DNA of 64,000 nucleotides from an uncultured Chryseobacterium sp. (GCA_913774355.1 CAJYGB010000008.1:1-64000); one strand, 5' to 3'. Shown: positions 27,286-36,820, counted from the stretch's first letter. Translations and numbers: made by a program. Notes: a model not told the origin generated them from the letters alone.

Positions 27286-27293
27286 CAAAATTA
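27286..27293 (-). promoter_or_regulatory. ansA promoter, -7 box
   Basis: Minus strand TAATTTTG, exact TAnnTTTG, 46 nt upstream of the ansA ATG. On the plus strand TTAATTTGC (27296-27304) nearby may serve trmH. Confidence 0.5.
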
Positions 27294-27320
27294 CGTTAAT
27301 TTGCAAAGATTTGAAAACGC

Positions 27321-27986
27321 ATGAAAGATTTAGTACAAACTTTTGAGTATTTAAAGCAGTTTTTAACGGAAGAACGATTGATGAAAATTGAACATTTCTC
27401 CCGGGAAAGCTCGGACTTTGTGCTGCCTGTGGTGGAAGACATTTACCAGTTCCGGAATGCGGCGGCCATTGTACGTTCCGTGGAAGCCTGCGGTTTCCAT
27501 AAAGTGGTGGCCCTGCAGGAAGAATACAGCTTTGAACCGAACCTGCGGGTGACCAAAGGAGCCGATACCTGGGTGGACGTGGAAAAGATGAATAGAAGTA
27601 TGGAATCTTTTCAGAAAATTAAAGACCGGGGCTATAAGATACTCGCCGTTTCGCTGGAAAATAATGCGACCATGCTGCCGGATTACGAAATTACTGAGCC
27701 CGTGGCTTTGGTTTTCGGGACTGAAATGGAAGGCGTTTCCCCGGAAATCCTGGATTTTGCCGATGAAACACTGGCGATTCCCATGTACGGTTTTACCAGG
27801 AGCTTTAATGTTTCTGTGGCCGCTTCGATCTGTATGTATGAGCTAAAGCAGAAGCTGATAAAGTCGGATATCGATTACAAATTAGATGAAAGAAAACTTC
27901 TTGAGATGAAAATCCGGTGGGCCGTAAATTCCATCCGGAGCGGAGAGGAAATTTTACAGCATTATTTATCTAAAAAAACGGTCTGA
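27321..27986 (+). CDS. trmH: TrmH-family tRNA (guanosine-2'-O)-methyltransferase
   Basis: SPOUT-class enzyme that methylates the ribose of a guanosine (G18) in tRNA using SAM. 221 aa. Family motifs: motif 1 in DIYQFRNAAAIVRSVEACGF (the Arg of NAAAIVRS), motif 2 VALVFGTEMEGVSPEIL, motif 3 IPMYGFTRSFNVSVAASICMYE (the knot), with the C-terminal helical extension typical of TrmH proper. Its stop codon overlaps the next ATG by one base. Assignment to TrmH rather than another SpoU enzyme rests on length and the terminal extension. Confidence 0.88.
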   Translation: MKDLVQTFEYLKQFLTEERLMKIEHFSRESSDFVLPVVEDIYQFRNAAAIVRSVEACGFHKVVALQEEYSFEPNLRVTKGADTWVDVEKMNRSMESFQKIKDRGYKILAVSLENNATMLPDYEITEPVALVFGTEMEGVSPEILDFADETLAIPMYGFTRSFNVSVAASICMYELKQKLIKSDIDYKLDERKLLEMKIRWAVNSIRSGEEILQHYLSKKTV

Positions 27987-28417
27987 TGCAGCAATACACC
28001 CGATACCTTTACTGGACCTCCCTGTTTTTGGCCTTGACGTCTTTGTATTTAATAGAAAAAGGAGGGAAAGAAATTTATCCTTTTTTCAGCTGGAAACTTT
28101 TTACCAGCCCCAGCGGCAGTGAGAATACCGAAGAATATTACAGGATTTACAGGGTAGCGGGACGTGATACTTTGAGGGTAACCTATCAGCCTACAAAAAT
28201 TTACGATGAAAACAACCTGGCACTGATCGTGAGCTTTTATGGAAAAAAGATAGAGCATCATGAGTACAAGACAGACAACATCAGGAAAATGAGAATCTTT
28301 ATGAGAAGCTACCGCCCGGAATACAGTCATCTGCTGCTGTACAAAGAAAGTTTTCATCCGCAGGATCTGGGAAAGCCTTCCTTTAAGATTAAAAAAACAC
28401 TGATCAGCGCTTTATGA
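27986..28417 (+). CDS. Unknown protein with N-terminal membrane helix, 143 aa
   Basis: Start overlaps the trmH stop by one base and its end overlaps the next start (ATGA), so translation is coupled. One hydrophobic segment at about 9-24 (YWTSLFLALTSLYLI); the rest is a polar extracytoplasmic domain with many Tyr (EEYYRIYRVAGRDTLRVTYQ, FMRSYRPEYSHLLLY). Family not recognised. The tight pairing with the following multi-pass protein suggests that the two work together in the membrane. Confidence 0.65.
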   Translation: MQQYTRYLYWTSLFLALTSLYLIEKGGKEIYPFFSWKLFTSPSGSENTEEYYRIYRVAGRDTLRVTYQPTKIYDENNLALIVSFYGKKIEHHEYKTDNIRKMRIFMRSYRPEYSHLLLYKESFHPQDLGKPSFKIKKTLISAL

Positions 28418-29274
28418 TGAATGAAAAGCAACTTACGGTTTTCAACTACAGGATCGCCTATTATGCCATGCGCATTTTTGGAGTATATTGGCTTTTGAGG
28501 CAATATCTGGAGTACAGAAGAATCAGCCTATGGCCAAAAGAAATTTATGAGCCTTTTCTGAATATTCAGAGGTTTATCTTTTCAGAATATCCCAGTGGTT
28601 TTTTATATAATACCCTGCTATTGTTATGTGCTATTCTGCTCATCATTACCTGGTTCAGGCAGAGCGTGCTGCTTAATTTAGGGATCTTTCTGCTGATGGC
28701 GGTCATTAATTTTCCCATTTCCCTGAATTTCAGTGTCGGACACAATAACCATCTGGTGCTTATCGGCTACTTTATGGCCATCTTTCTTTTGCCTGAAAAA
28801 ATGAAGCAGGAAAAAGATTATCGGTGGGTGCAGTATTTTTACCTGGGAATTCTAACGACTTACAGCCTTGCCGGACTTTCCAAATTTTTAGGAATTGCCA
28901 AAAATGTCATTAAGCATTCCGGTAAGCTCACCTGGCTGGATAAGAATGCCGCAAAAATAAATACCCTGGATAATTATTGGATAGCAGATGTAAAAGTCCC
29001 GGAATGGATCATCCATATCTACCAATATGAAAATGTATGGGTGGTAATGACTATAGTTGCCATTATCATTCAGGCATCGAGCTTTCTGGGTGCTTTCAGC
29101 AGGAAATATTTAACCTTCGTCATGGTATTTCTGTATATTTTTCATGTATACACCGACTTTTTTGTGCTGGCTGATTTCAGGGACGCTAAAAATTTCGTTC
29201 TGATAGCCCTTTTTCCTTACCACATTATCTATCCGTGGATCAGCCGGTTGGCAAAAAAGCCTTTACGGGTTTAG
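28414..29274 (+). CDS. Multi-pass membrane protein of unknown function (HTTM-like?)
   Basis: 286 aa with about six hydrophobic segments (FGVYWLL, LYNTLLLLCAILLIITWF, VLLNLGIFLLMAVINFPI, LVLIGYFMAIFLLP, YFYLGILTTYSLAGLSKF, VWVVMTIVAIIIQASSFLG, LTFVMVFLYIFHVYTDFFV). The arrangement and the phrase GHNNHLVLIGYFMAIFLL recall HTTM (vitamin-K-carboxylase-like) or DoxX-type membrane domains, but no signature was confirmed. ATGA overlap with the preceding gene. Its 3' end overlaps the convergent rsmE by 12 nt. Confidence 0.65.
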   Translation: MMNEKQLTVFNYRIAYYAMRIFGVYWLLRQYLEYRRISLWPKEIYEPFLNIQRFIFSEYPSGFLYNTLLLLCAILLIITWFRQSVLLNLGIFLLMAVINFPISLNFSVGHNNHLVLIGYFMAIFLLPEKMKQEKDYRWVQYFYLGILTTYSLAGLSKFLGIAKNVIKHSGKLTWLDKNAAKINTLDNYWIADVKVPEWIIHIYQYENVWVVMTIVAIIIQASSFLGAFSRKYLTFVMVFLYIFHVYTDFFVLADFRDAKNFVLIALFPYHIIYPWISRLAKKPLRV

Positions 29275-29973
29275 GGTTTCGCTGATTTTAACGTAATTCC
29301 AGGCGGCAACAAAAATTCCGGCTGTTTCCGTTCTTAACCGCTGGCTGCCTAAAGATACGGCTTTGATATTATTTTGAGCAAGATGTAGAATTTCTTTTTC
29401 TGAAAAATCACCTTCGGGTCCGATCAGGAATGTTACATGCTCCGGTGAAGAAATATGATTCAGGTTCATCCGCTCCAGGTTTTCATGGCAGTGGGCTACA
29501 AAAGTATGGGAAGAATCAATATTCTTTAAAAAATCAGTCAGTTTTATATTGTCATTGATTATCGGAAAGTGGAATCTCAGGCTTTGCTTGGAAGCGGATA
29601 TTGCCTGTTTTCTGAGCTTATCGATATTCACATTCTTACGCTCCGTTTTTTCCGTCTGCAACAATGTGATTTCCGAAATGCCCATTTCAACGGCCTTTTC
29701 AATAAAAAATTCGATCCGGTCTATATTTTTGGTCGGTGCAATGGCAATATGAAGTTTCGGGCTGAAATCAGGAAGGTTGCTTTTAATTTCCTCAACGTTA
29801 ATATTTGCTTTTTTTCCTTCAATCATCAGGGTACCGGAAGCAAGATTCCCTTGGCCGTCGGTTACATGGATTTCCTCACCGTCTTTCATCCGGAGAACTT
29901 TTACAATGTGCTGCTGTTCTTCGTCATTGATGAATGCCTGATTCCCCTCGATTTCGCCGTAAAAAAGTTTCAT
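29263..29973 (-). CDS. rsmE: 16S rRNA (uracil-1498-N3)-methyltransferase
   Basis: Methylates U1498 of 16S rRNA with SAM, a SPOUT enzyme. 236 aa. N-terminal PUA-like domain (EQQHIVKVLRMKDGEEIHVTDG), then knot motifs LIGPEGDFSEKEI and VSLGSQRLRTETAGIFVAAW at the C-terminus. Third gene of the tsaD-unknown-rsmE minus-strand run, 17 nt after the unknown gene. The 3' end overlaps the convergent membrane-protein gene by 12 nt. Confidence 0.95.
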   Translation of the reverse strand: MKLFYGEIEGNQAFINDEEQQHIVKVLRMKDGEEIHVTDGQGNLASGTLMIEGKKANINVEEIKSNLPDFSPKLHIAIAPTKNIDRIEFFIEKAVEMGISEITLLQTEKTERKNVNIDKLRKQAISASKQSLRFHFPIINDNIKLTDFLKNIDSSHTFVAHCHENLERMNLNHISSPEHVTFLIGPEGDFSEKEILHLAQNNIKAVSLGSQRLRTETAGIFVAAWNYVKISETLNP

Positions 29974-29990
29974 AGAAAAAAATATTGGTT

Positions 29991-30401
29991 TTAAAACATA
30001 ATTTCATTCTCGCTCAGAAATGCAACGCCGGTTTTAATGGTCGTGTAAACATCACCCTCACAGTCTCTGTACGAACACGCGTAAATTTCTTCAACCCATT
30101 TATTATTCATAAAGATTAAATTCAGGTATTCGTTTTTCCTTAAATTATTTTTAATGGATAAATAATCCCCTTCTTTGGGTTCGTAGGGAAAACTGAATAC
30201 ATTTTCTGAATTGATTTTTTCTACGATTTCTTCCTTTATATTCTGAACATATCCGGTTTCTGAACTTATCATTAAATAATCCCCATCTTCAGATGCTTCC
30301 GTTACTTCATTTTTACCTGTGATTGTTTCCAGTACCCAATAGTATTTCGAGTTTTTCTTAGAATGCGTTCCCAGAACCTTTTCTTCTAATAATATTTTCA
30401 T
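29991..30401 (-). CDS. Protein of unknown function, 136 aa
   Basis: Soluble, no signal peptide or membrane helix, beta-rich look (YYWVLETITGKNEVTEASED, YLMISSETGYVQNI, YLNLIFMNNKWVEEIYA, VYTTIKTGVAFLSENEI). Family not recognised. The start overlaps the tsaD stop (ATGA), and rsmE follows after 17 nt, so it is translated as part of that operon. A role in RNA or protein maintenance is only a positional guess. Confidence 0.6.
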   Translation of the reverse strand: MKILLEEKVLGTHSKKNSKYYWVLETITGKNEVTEASEDGDYLMISSETGYVQNIKEEIVEKINSENVFSFPYEPKEGDYLSIKNNLRKNEYLNLIFMNNKWVEEIYACSYRDCEGDVYTTIKTGVAFLSENEIMF

Positions 30402-31414
30402 AAATCGTATTTCGCTGTTGCTGTTGTTCTCAAATCGGTAAATTCGCCTCTCTCGAATTTCAGTTGGGCCACCATGGCGATCATGGCCGCATTATCGGTG
30501 GTATATTCAAATTTCGGGATGTAGATATTCCAGCCCAGTCTTTCATGGTTGTCCTGCATGGCTTTTCTCAAAGCGGAATTCGCAGAAACGCCGCCGGCAA
30601 TGGCAACCTCTTTTACGTTGAGTTCTTTGGCCGCTTTTTCCAGCTTGTTCATCAGGATTTCAATGATGGTTTTCTGGACGGAAGCACACAGGTCGTTGAT
30701 GTTATTCTTGATAAAATCAGGATCTTTCTTTACTTCTTTCTGAATGAAATACAGCACGGAGGTTTTAATACCGCTGAAAGAATAGTCATACTGTTCCATT
30801 CTTGGCTTATTAAACTGGAAGGCATCAGGATTTCCTTCTTTAGCAAGCCTGTCGATAATAGGGCCGGCCGGATAATCCAGATCGAAAATTTTTCCGATTT
30901 TATCGAAAGCTTCCCCTGCAGCATCGTCGATGGTTTTGCCTATAATTTCCATATCGAAATAGTCCTTCACCAGCACGATCATCGTATGCCCTCCGCTTAC
31001 CGTAAGACACAGAAAAGGGAATTTTGGCGGCATAGGATTTGCATCTTCGATGAAATGCGCTAAAATATGGGCCTGGAGATGGTTAACTTCAATAAGAGGA
31101 ACGTCCAGGCTCATTGCCAGTGACTTAGCGAAAGAAGTTCCGACTAGAAGAGATCCTAAAAGTCCGGGCCCGCGCGTAAATCCTATCGCAGAAATGGCAT
31201 TTTGTTGTATATTTGCTTGGGATAAAGATTTTTCAACTACGGGAATGATATTTTGCTGATGCGCGCGCGAGGCGAGTTCGGGTACCACACCGCCATATTC
31301 CTTATGGATAGACTGGTTTGCCGCAATATTGGACAGGATAGAATTTCCCTTGATGATAGCTGCTGATGTGTCGTCACAGGACGATTCAATACCTAAAATT
31401 ATAGAGTCGCTCAT
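30398..31414 (-). CDS. tsaD: tRNA N6-threonylcarbamoyladenosine transferase subunit TsaD
   Basis: Transfers threonylcarbamoyl to A37 of ANN-decoding tRNAs together with TsaB and TsaE. 338 aa from ATG 31414, chosen because MSDSIILGIESSCDDTSAA is the family start; the open frame runs 14 codons further into tamB. Metal-binding HLQAH is in VEVNHLQAHILAHF-type context, followed by LTVSGGHTMIVL, GEAFDKIGKIFDLDYPAGP and IAGGVSANSALR. Its ATG and that of tamB on the other strand are 4 bp apart. It opens the tsaD-unknown-rsmE operon. Confidence 0.96.
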   Translation of the reverse strand: MSDSIILGIESSCDDTSAAIIKGNSILSNIAANQSIHKEYGGVVPELASRAHQQNIIPVVEKSLSQANIQQNAISAIGFTRGPGLLGSLLVGTSFAKSLAMSLDVPLIEVNHLQAHILAHFIEDANPMPPKFPFLCLTVSGGHTMIVLVKDYFDMEIIGKTIDDAAGEAFDKIGKIFDLDYPAGPIIDRLAKEGNPDAFQFNKPRMEQYDYSFSGIKTSVLYFIQKEVKKDPDFIKNNINDLCASVQKTIIEILMNKLEKAAKELNVKEVAIAGGVSANSALRKAMQDNHERLGWNIYIPKFEYTTDNAAMIAMVAQLKFERGEFTDLRTTATAKYDL

Positions 31415-31418
31415 AATA

Positions 31419-34400
31419 ATGGCAAAGTTAGAGAATAATAACGAGAATGAGAACAAAAAATCGGTAGCTGGAAACTTAGGGGATCAGGTACAGAAAGCTG
31501 TTGAAAATGCAGGAGGCGCCGTAAAGGAAACGGTGAAGGAGGCATCGGAACTGGCTTCGGATGCCATTAATCACCCTGTGCAGACGGCCGAAGAATTCGG
31601 GAAACAGGCGGTTAAGGATGTTACCAGCTATACCTGGTGGGCCAAACTGCTTCTCATCCTGTTCTGGCTCGGGCTTGGGCTTGTTGCGGCTATTTTTATC
31701 GCCATTAATCTCCCGGTAACCAAACAGTGGGCTGCAGACCAGGCATTGAAAGTCGTAAACCGGGACTTTAAGGCACAGATGTCCACAGAAAGCGTTGAGG
31801 TCAACTTTTTTGGAAACGTGAAAATCAAAGGCCTTAAAATAAAGGATTATAAAGGATATGATTTCATTCAGTCCAAAGAATTCATTGCCAATTCCAACTG
31901 GCTTTCCCTTGCCTCAAACATTACGGAAAATAATTCTTTAAGCTTTAATTCCCTTACCTTAAAAAATGCAGACGTAAAAGTCATTACCTATAAAGGAGAC
32001 AGTATTTCCAATTTCATCCGTTTTACCCAGCTGTTCGACAGCGGCAAGAAAAGAGACCCGAACAAACCGCCTTTCCAGCTGGATTCCAGGTTACAGATCG
32101 TGGATTCCAAAGTTTCCATCGTCAATCTGAATTCTCCCGGAGAAAAGGGAAATTGGCTAACGGCTACGAATTTTAATCTTATCGCCCCGAATGTAAAAGT
32201 CAACGGAAGGAATATTTCAGGATTGATCAACAATATGACCTTCACTACGACACGCTGGGGGAAGTCTCACTTTGTAGATACTTTTTCCACCGAGCTTTCG
32301 ATGACGCCGGATTATCTATTTTTAAAAGACCTTACTCTAAATACCGATCACTCACTGTTGCAGGGTGATATTAAATTCAATCTTCATGACGACGGTTCAT
32401 GGTCTGATTTTGCCGACAAGGTAAAATGGGACATGAATCTTACGCTGGGAAGCCAGCTAAGCGGTTACGACATCAGCTATTTTGTGACGAATTGGGACAA
32501 CTTCAAGCCGTTCAACATTTCCGGGAAAATGACAGGCCCACTGAACAGTTTTAAGCTGGATCATTTCCTGATCCGCAATCCTGATGTAAATATTGCTACC
32601 CGGACGATGAATGTGAACAGGCTGCTGAAAGGTAATTTTCTGATCGAAACCAACGACATTTCCGCAGATTTTACCTATAAAGACCTTAAAGCGATGATGC
32701 CTTCATTCATCTCCAAAAAAATGAAGAATTTCGCAGATGATTTCGGAAAGCTGAAATATAACGGAACGGCAAGCGTAAACCCAGACCGCGTGTACGTCTC
32801 AAGCGGAAACCTGATGACCGGGATCGGACAGGCTAAAATCACGGATTTTTCTCTAACCGATTACAGTTCTTCCCTTCCGAAATATGCGGGAATTGCAGAG
32901 GTGAAGGATCTGAATACATCAGTGATTACTAAAAATAAATCAGTCGGGTTAATTTCCGGAAGATTTAATATTAACGGGCAGAGCTTCGATGTGAATACGA
33001 TGAGGCTGACTACAAAGTCTCAGATCTCCAGCATCGAGATCATGAATAAAGAGATCAACAATCTGTATCTGGACGGTTTACTCGATCATAAAAAATACAA
33101 CGGACTAATTACAGTCAACGACGAACAGGCAAAAGCAACCATTAAGGGACTTATTGATTTCAGCACTTCGCGGATTTTCATGAACGTTAATGCGGATGTC
33201 AATTATTTAAACATGAATTATTTTACCGATAAGCCCGGAAAACAGATCGTAAGCGGAAAGGTGAACGGTAAAATGGCAATGTCTTCGATCAATGACCTTA
33301 CCCTGGATGTAGAAGCAAACGGCATTAATTTCGCTACGGCAACACAGAAATATTCCATTCCGAACGCGAAGGTAAAGACGTTCCTAGAAAACGGTGCGCG
33401 GGTAATTGATGTAGATGCGCCAGGAGCAGTAGACGGAAAAATTTCCGGAAGATATAACCTGGGCGATCTCGCCGGAATGGTGGAAAACGGACTGAATAAG
33501 ATCCTGGTAGGCCCTGAACCGAGAAAGATGTACAAAGGACAGAATTTCACCATGAATTTTGATGTACAGCAGGGGCTGGTAAGTTATTTTTTACCTGACC
33601 TGAAAATTCCACAGGGAGCAAAAGTAGAAGGGCAGTATGACGGAAATTCAAACAACCTGATCCTGAATCTTGATGCCGCTTCCCTGAAATACATCATGAC
33701 CAAGACCGAGGATATTACCGAAGCTGACAAAGCCCTCGCCGCTGCAAATCCGGACTATCAGATCAATGACCGGAATAATATAACCCGGGACAGTGCGATG
33801 GTCGACAGTGTCATGGTTCGGATCAACACGGCCAATCTGGATGAACAGATCTATGCAAAAATCAGCAGAGTGCTGTATAACAAGAATGTCCTTAAAAATA
33901 TTACCCTGAGCGGAAGAAATGACAACAATACCGTTTTGCACCTGGCTGCAAAATTCAGTTATGGAAGTCCCGAGGATGAGGAGGATGACAATCTGAAGCA
34001 ATATGCCATTAATGTGAATCAGTCTACCAATGCGGGCGGTGATTTCGTATTCAGGTTTGAACCGACAGAGGTGAAATTCAACGATGTAACATGGGCGATC
34101 GATACCAGCCCTGAACTTAACCATTCAATCACCTACCGTAAAAAAGAGAAGGATTTTGATATTCAGAACCTCAGAATCTATTCTGAAAACAGTGCTTTAT
34201 TTATAAAAGATGCCCAATTTAAATCGGTTAAGGATTTTTATGTAGATGCCGAGGTCGATAATTTCGCTATTGAAAAACTGCTGGAGATGAAAGCCGGCGG
34301 GAACACACTGAATATTAAAGGTCTTGCGAACGGAAGTGTAAAAATCCGGATGGATAAAAATACACTTCAGCCTATTGTAGATCTTACGATCGATGATATT

Positions 34401-36215
34401 ATGATGAACGGAAAGGATATGGGCGATATCACAGTTTCTGCTACCAACAGCTATTCCTTAAACGTATATGATGTCGATATAAAAGTAAACTCAGCGGGGA
34501 TCATAGGAAATAACAGCCTTCATGTAACCGGAACTGTCAACAACAATACTTCGTCCCCTACCATTGATCTTACTGCGGAAATGAGGGATTTCGATGTAGC
34601 ATTCGCCCAGCAGTTTGTAACGACGGTTTTCGGGAATTTAAGAGGGAAAGCAACCGGAGATCTTAAAATCGCCGGTAAATTCAGCGATCTGGATTACAGC
34701 GGTGATATCGGATTAAAAGGCTTCGGACTGAAACTGCTGTTTACGGGAGTGGACTATTCTTTTGATGATACGGTAATCCCGTTAACAAAGGGATTGGCAA
34801 TTTTAAACAATATAGAGGTACATGACGGAAGAACCAATTCCAAAGGAAATATTTCGGGGGCGATTCAGTTTGAAACCCTATCTTCGATGGGGGTCAACCT
34901 CGTGATGCGTGCCGATAATTTATTGGTGCTGAATACCACTCAGAAAGATTACGACCTGTTCTGGGGCAGGGTATACGGACAGGGAGATCTGTATGTGGAC
35001 GGACCGGTTTCCGGACTAAGCATTACCACTCCTAACATGAAAGCTCTGAACGGAAGTACTTTTACCTTCAATTCCGGATCAACGTCCAACGTGGAAGAGT
35101 TTAAGATGCTGCGGTTCCTGAAAGAAGGTAAAAACGGACTTGTAACCTTAGATGATAAGAAGAAGACCGGCGCGAATATGAATATCGATTTTGCGCTGGA
35201 TGTTGATAAAGGCACTACGGTAAATGTACTGATCGGGGATGATGTCGGAAATATTATGGTAAAAGGAGCGGCAGAAAAGCTTCATTTCCAGATGAGCCGT
35301 CAGGGAAATATTGCCATGAACGGTACCTATAAGGTGGATAACGGAACATTTGTCTCCAAAGCCATTCTTAACAAAACGTTCCAGATCGAAAAAGGAAGCA
35401 GCATCCGTTGGGACGGAGATGCCATGAAGCCTGCCTTAGATATTACGGCAAATTATATAAGGATGGTCTCCAACGCCGGGGAATACCTGAATATGGGAAG
35501 CCTCCAGCCGATCAGTATCCTGCTTCAGGCCAATATTACACAATCATTAATTGATCCGAAAATTGATCTGAATGTAACGGCGCTGGATGTTTCCAGCCAG
35601 GTAAAAGAAACGTTAGCTGCCAAAATGAGCCAGGAAGGGGAAAAAGTCCTTCAGTTCGGTTCGGTTCTGCTTTTGAACAGTTTTAATGTGTCCAATACCG
35701 GTGGAGTAGACCTGAATGTAGCCGATGTAGCACAGAACCAGGGATACAACATTCTTTTAAAGCAGCTGGGATCAGTGCTTAATGCCATGAGTAATGAATT
35801 TCAGATCGACCTTAATTATGTAAAAGGAGATCAGTATTCCAATGTTGGCGACCGGGCTACCGCAGGGGTAAGCTTTGCTTTTTCACCGAGAGTCAAAGTA
35901 AAGACAGGATTGGGTATTCCTCTTACGAAGACTGAAAATACGGAGACGAATTATCTTTCCGGAGAAGGTACCATTGAATATGATATTTCAAAGAAGAATG
36001 ACGGAAGCCTCGTACTTCGGGGATATTCAAAACCGTCCAATATCGGCCTGGTAAACGGTGCGGGTTCAAACGGTACTGCCAATCAGGCATACGGCGGAGG
36101 TATCGTGTGGACAAAGAGCTTTAATTCTATCTTTAAAAAGAAGAAAAAAGATAAAAAAACTCAGGATTCTCCAAAAGCAATAAAAACAGATTCTGTAAAA
36201 TCGGACGGCAAATAA
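31419..36215 (+). CDS. tamB: Translocation and assembly module inner-membrane component TamB (AsmA-like, DUF490)
   Basis: 1598 aa from ATG 31419 (MAKLENNNENENKK); frames further upstream overlap tsaD and are unlikely. A charged N-terminal extension with an apolipoprotein-like helix (VQKAVENAGGAVKETVKEAS) precedes one membrane helix at about 72-98 (KLLLILFWLGLGLVAAIFIAI). The long periplasmic part is made of repetitive beta segments expected for a lipid-conducting groove (LNSFKLDHFLIRNPDVNIAT). The C-terminal TamB domain has LNKTFQIEKGSSIRWDGDAMKP-type and FSPRVKVKTGLGIPL segments. Such proteins move phospholipids to, or assemble proteins in, the outer membrane. No TamA gene is adjacent. The C-tail is Lys-rich. 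Confidence 0.9.
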   Translation: MAKLENNNENENKKSVAGNLGDQVQKAVENAGGAVKETVKEASELASDAINHPVQTAEEFGKQAVKDVTSYTWWAKLLLILFWLGLGLVAAIFIAINLPVTKQWAADQALKVVNRDFKAQMSTESVEVNFFGNVKIKGLKIKDYKGYDFIQSKEFIANSNWLSLASNITENNSLSFNSLTLKNADVKVITYKGDSISNFIRFTQLFDSGKKRDPNKPPFQLDSRLQIVDSKVSIVNLNSPGEKGNWLTATNFNLIAPNVKVNGRNISGLINNMTFTTTRWGKSHFVDTFSTELSMTPDYLFLKDLTLNTDHSLLQGDIKFNLHDDGSWSDFADKVKWDMNLTLGSQLSGYDISYFVTNWDNFKPFNISGKMTGPLNSFKLDHFLIRNPDVNIATRTMNVNRLLKGNFLIETNDISADFTYKDLKAMMPSFISKKMKNFADDFGKLKYNGTASVNPDRVYVSSGNLMTGIGQAKITDFSLTDYSSSLPKYAGIAEVKDLNTSVITKNKSVGLISGRFNINGQSFDVNTMRLTTKSQISSIEIMNKEINNLYLDGLLDHKKYNGLITVNDEQAKATIKGLIDFSTSRIFMNVNADVNYLNMNYFTDKPGKQIVSGKVNGKMAMSSINDLTLDVEANGINFATATQKYSIPNAKVKTFLENGARVIDVDAPGAVDGKISGRYNLGDLAGMVENGLNKILVGPEPRKMYKGQNFTMNFDVQQGLVSYFLPDLKIPQGAKVEGQYDGNSNNLILNLDAASLKYIMTKTEDITEADKALAAANPDYQINDRNNITRDSAMVDSVMVRINTANLDEQIYAKISRVLYNKNVLKNITLSGRNDNNTVLHLAAKFSYGSPEDEEDDNLKQYAINVNQSTNAGGDFVFRFEPTEVKFNDVTWAIDTSPELNHSITYRKKEKDFDIQNLRIYSENSALFIKDAQFKSVKDFYVDAEVDNFAIEKLLEMKAGGNTLNIKGLANGSVKIRMDKNTLQPIVDLTIDDIMMNGKDMGDITVSATNSYSLNVYDVDIKVNSAGIIGNNSLHVTGTVNNNTSSPTIDLTAEMRDFDVAFAQQFVTTVFGNLRGKATGDLKIAGKFSDLDYSGDIGLKGFGLKLLFTGVDYSFDDTVIPLTKGLAILNNIEVHDGRTNSKGNISGAIQFETLSSMGVNLVMRADNLLVLNTTQKDYDLFWGRVYGQGDLYVDGPVSGLSITTPNMKALNGSTFTFNSGSTSNVEEFKMLRFLKEGKNGLVTLDDKKKTGANMNIDFALDVDKGTTVNVLIGDDVGNIMVKGAAEKLHFQMSRQGNIAMNGTYKVDNGTFVSKAILNKTFQIEKGSSIRWDGDAMKPALDITANYIRMVSNAGEYLNMGSLQPISILLQANITQSLIDPKIDLNVTALDVSSQVKETLAAKMSQEGEKVLQFGSVLLLNSFNVSNTGGVDLNVADVAQNQGYNILLKQLGSVLNAMSNEFQIDLNYVKGDQYSNVGDRATAGVSFAFSPRVKVKTGLGIPLTKTENTETNYLSGEGTIEYDISKKNDGSLVLRGYSKPSNIGLVNGAGSNGTANQAYGGGIVWTKSFNSIFKKKKKDKKTQDSPKAIKTDSVKSDGK
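31423..31457 (-). promoter_or_regulatory. tsaD promoter inside the first codons of tamB
   Basis: Minus strand TAACTTTG (plus 31423-31430), exact -7 box, with TTTG (plus 31454-31457) 23 nt upstream as -33. It lies 8 nt before the tsaD ATG, so the tsaD message would have almost no leader. Both boxes lie in tamB coding sequence. Confidence 0.5.
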
Positions 36216-36297
36216 TTCTTATTTTTTAATGATTTTTATCATCTGTGTTAATTATTGTTAATGTTTAAGATAATTTTTTTAGTTAAATTATTTTTTA

Positions 36298-36305
36298 TAA
36301 ATTTG
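36298..36305 (+). promoter_or_regulatory. Promoter of the Lrp/AsnC regulator, -7 box
   Basis: TAAATTTG, exact TAnnTTTG, 44 nt before the ATG at 36350, in an AT-rich 134-nt spacer after tamB. Confidence 0.5.
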
Positions 36306-36349
36306 CAAAAAATACATTGTTTTTTTAAGAAAATTGTAATTTAACTAAT

Positions 36350-36820
36350 ATGAACTATCAACTGGACGAAATAGACAAGAAAATTCTTGATTTCTTAGTA
36401 GAAAACACAAGAATGCCTTTTACAGAAATTGCAAAGCAGATGGATGTCTCTGCAGGTACAATTCACGTAAGAGTGAAAAAGATGGAAGATGCAGGTATTA
36501 TTTTGGGATCATCTCTAAACATCGATTATGGAAAGCTGGACTACCATTTTACTGCTTTCATCGGAATTTTATTAACGAAATCCAACAGAACACAGGAAGT
36601 TCTGAAAGAGCTTACGAGTATTCCGAACGTAATCGAAGCCAGCGTAATTTCAGGGAAATATAACATATTCTGTAAAGTAAGAGCAAAGAACACGGAAGAT
36701 GCCAAAAGAATCATCTATCAGATTGATGATATTCAGGATGTGATGAGGACGGAAAGTATGATCTCTATGGAAGAATACCTGAGCGACAAGAATAGACTGA
36801 TCAACGCGATCTCCATATAA
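36350..36820 (+). CDS. Lrp/AsnC-family transcriptional regulator
   Basis: 156 aa. N-terminal winged helix-turn-helix (LDEIDKKILDFLVENTRMPF, EIAKQMDVSAGTIHVRVKKM), then a RAM/AsnC ligand-binding domain (about 70-150; YHFTAFIGILLTKSNRTQEV, IEASVISGKYNIFCKVRAK, with the conserved Gly-Lys-Tyr turn). Such proteins sense amino acids and form octamers. The ligand and targets are unknown; it is monocistronic with its own promoter and a perfect 13-bp terminator stem. Confidence 0.93.
   Translation: MNYQLDEIDKKILDFLVENTRMPFTEIAKQMDVSAGTIHVRVKKMEDAGIILGSSLNIDYGKLDYHFTAFIGILLTKSNRTQEVLKELTSIPNVIEASVISGKYNIFCKVRAKNTEDAKRIIYQIDDIQDVMRTESMISMEEYLSDKNRLINAISI

Noticed and set aside
30464..31063. 199-codon open frame on the plus strand
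   Set aside because: Antisense to tsaD; shadow of a conserved gene.
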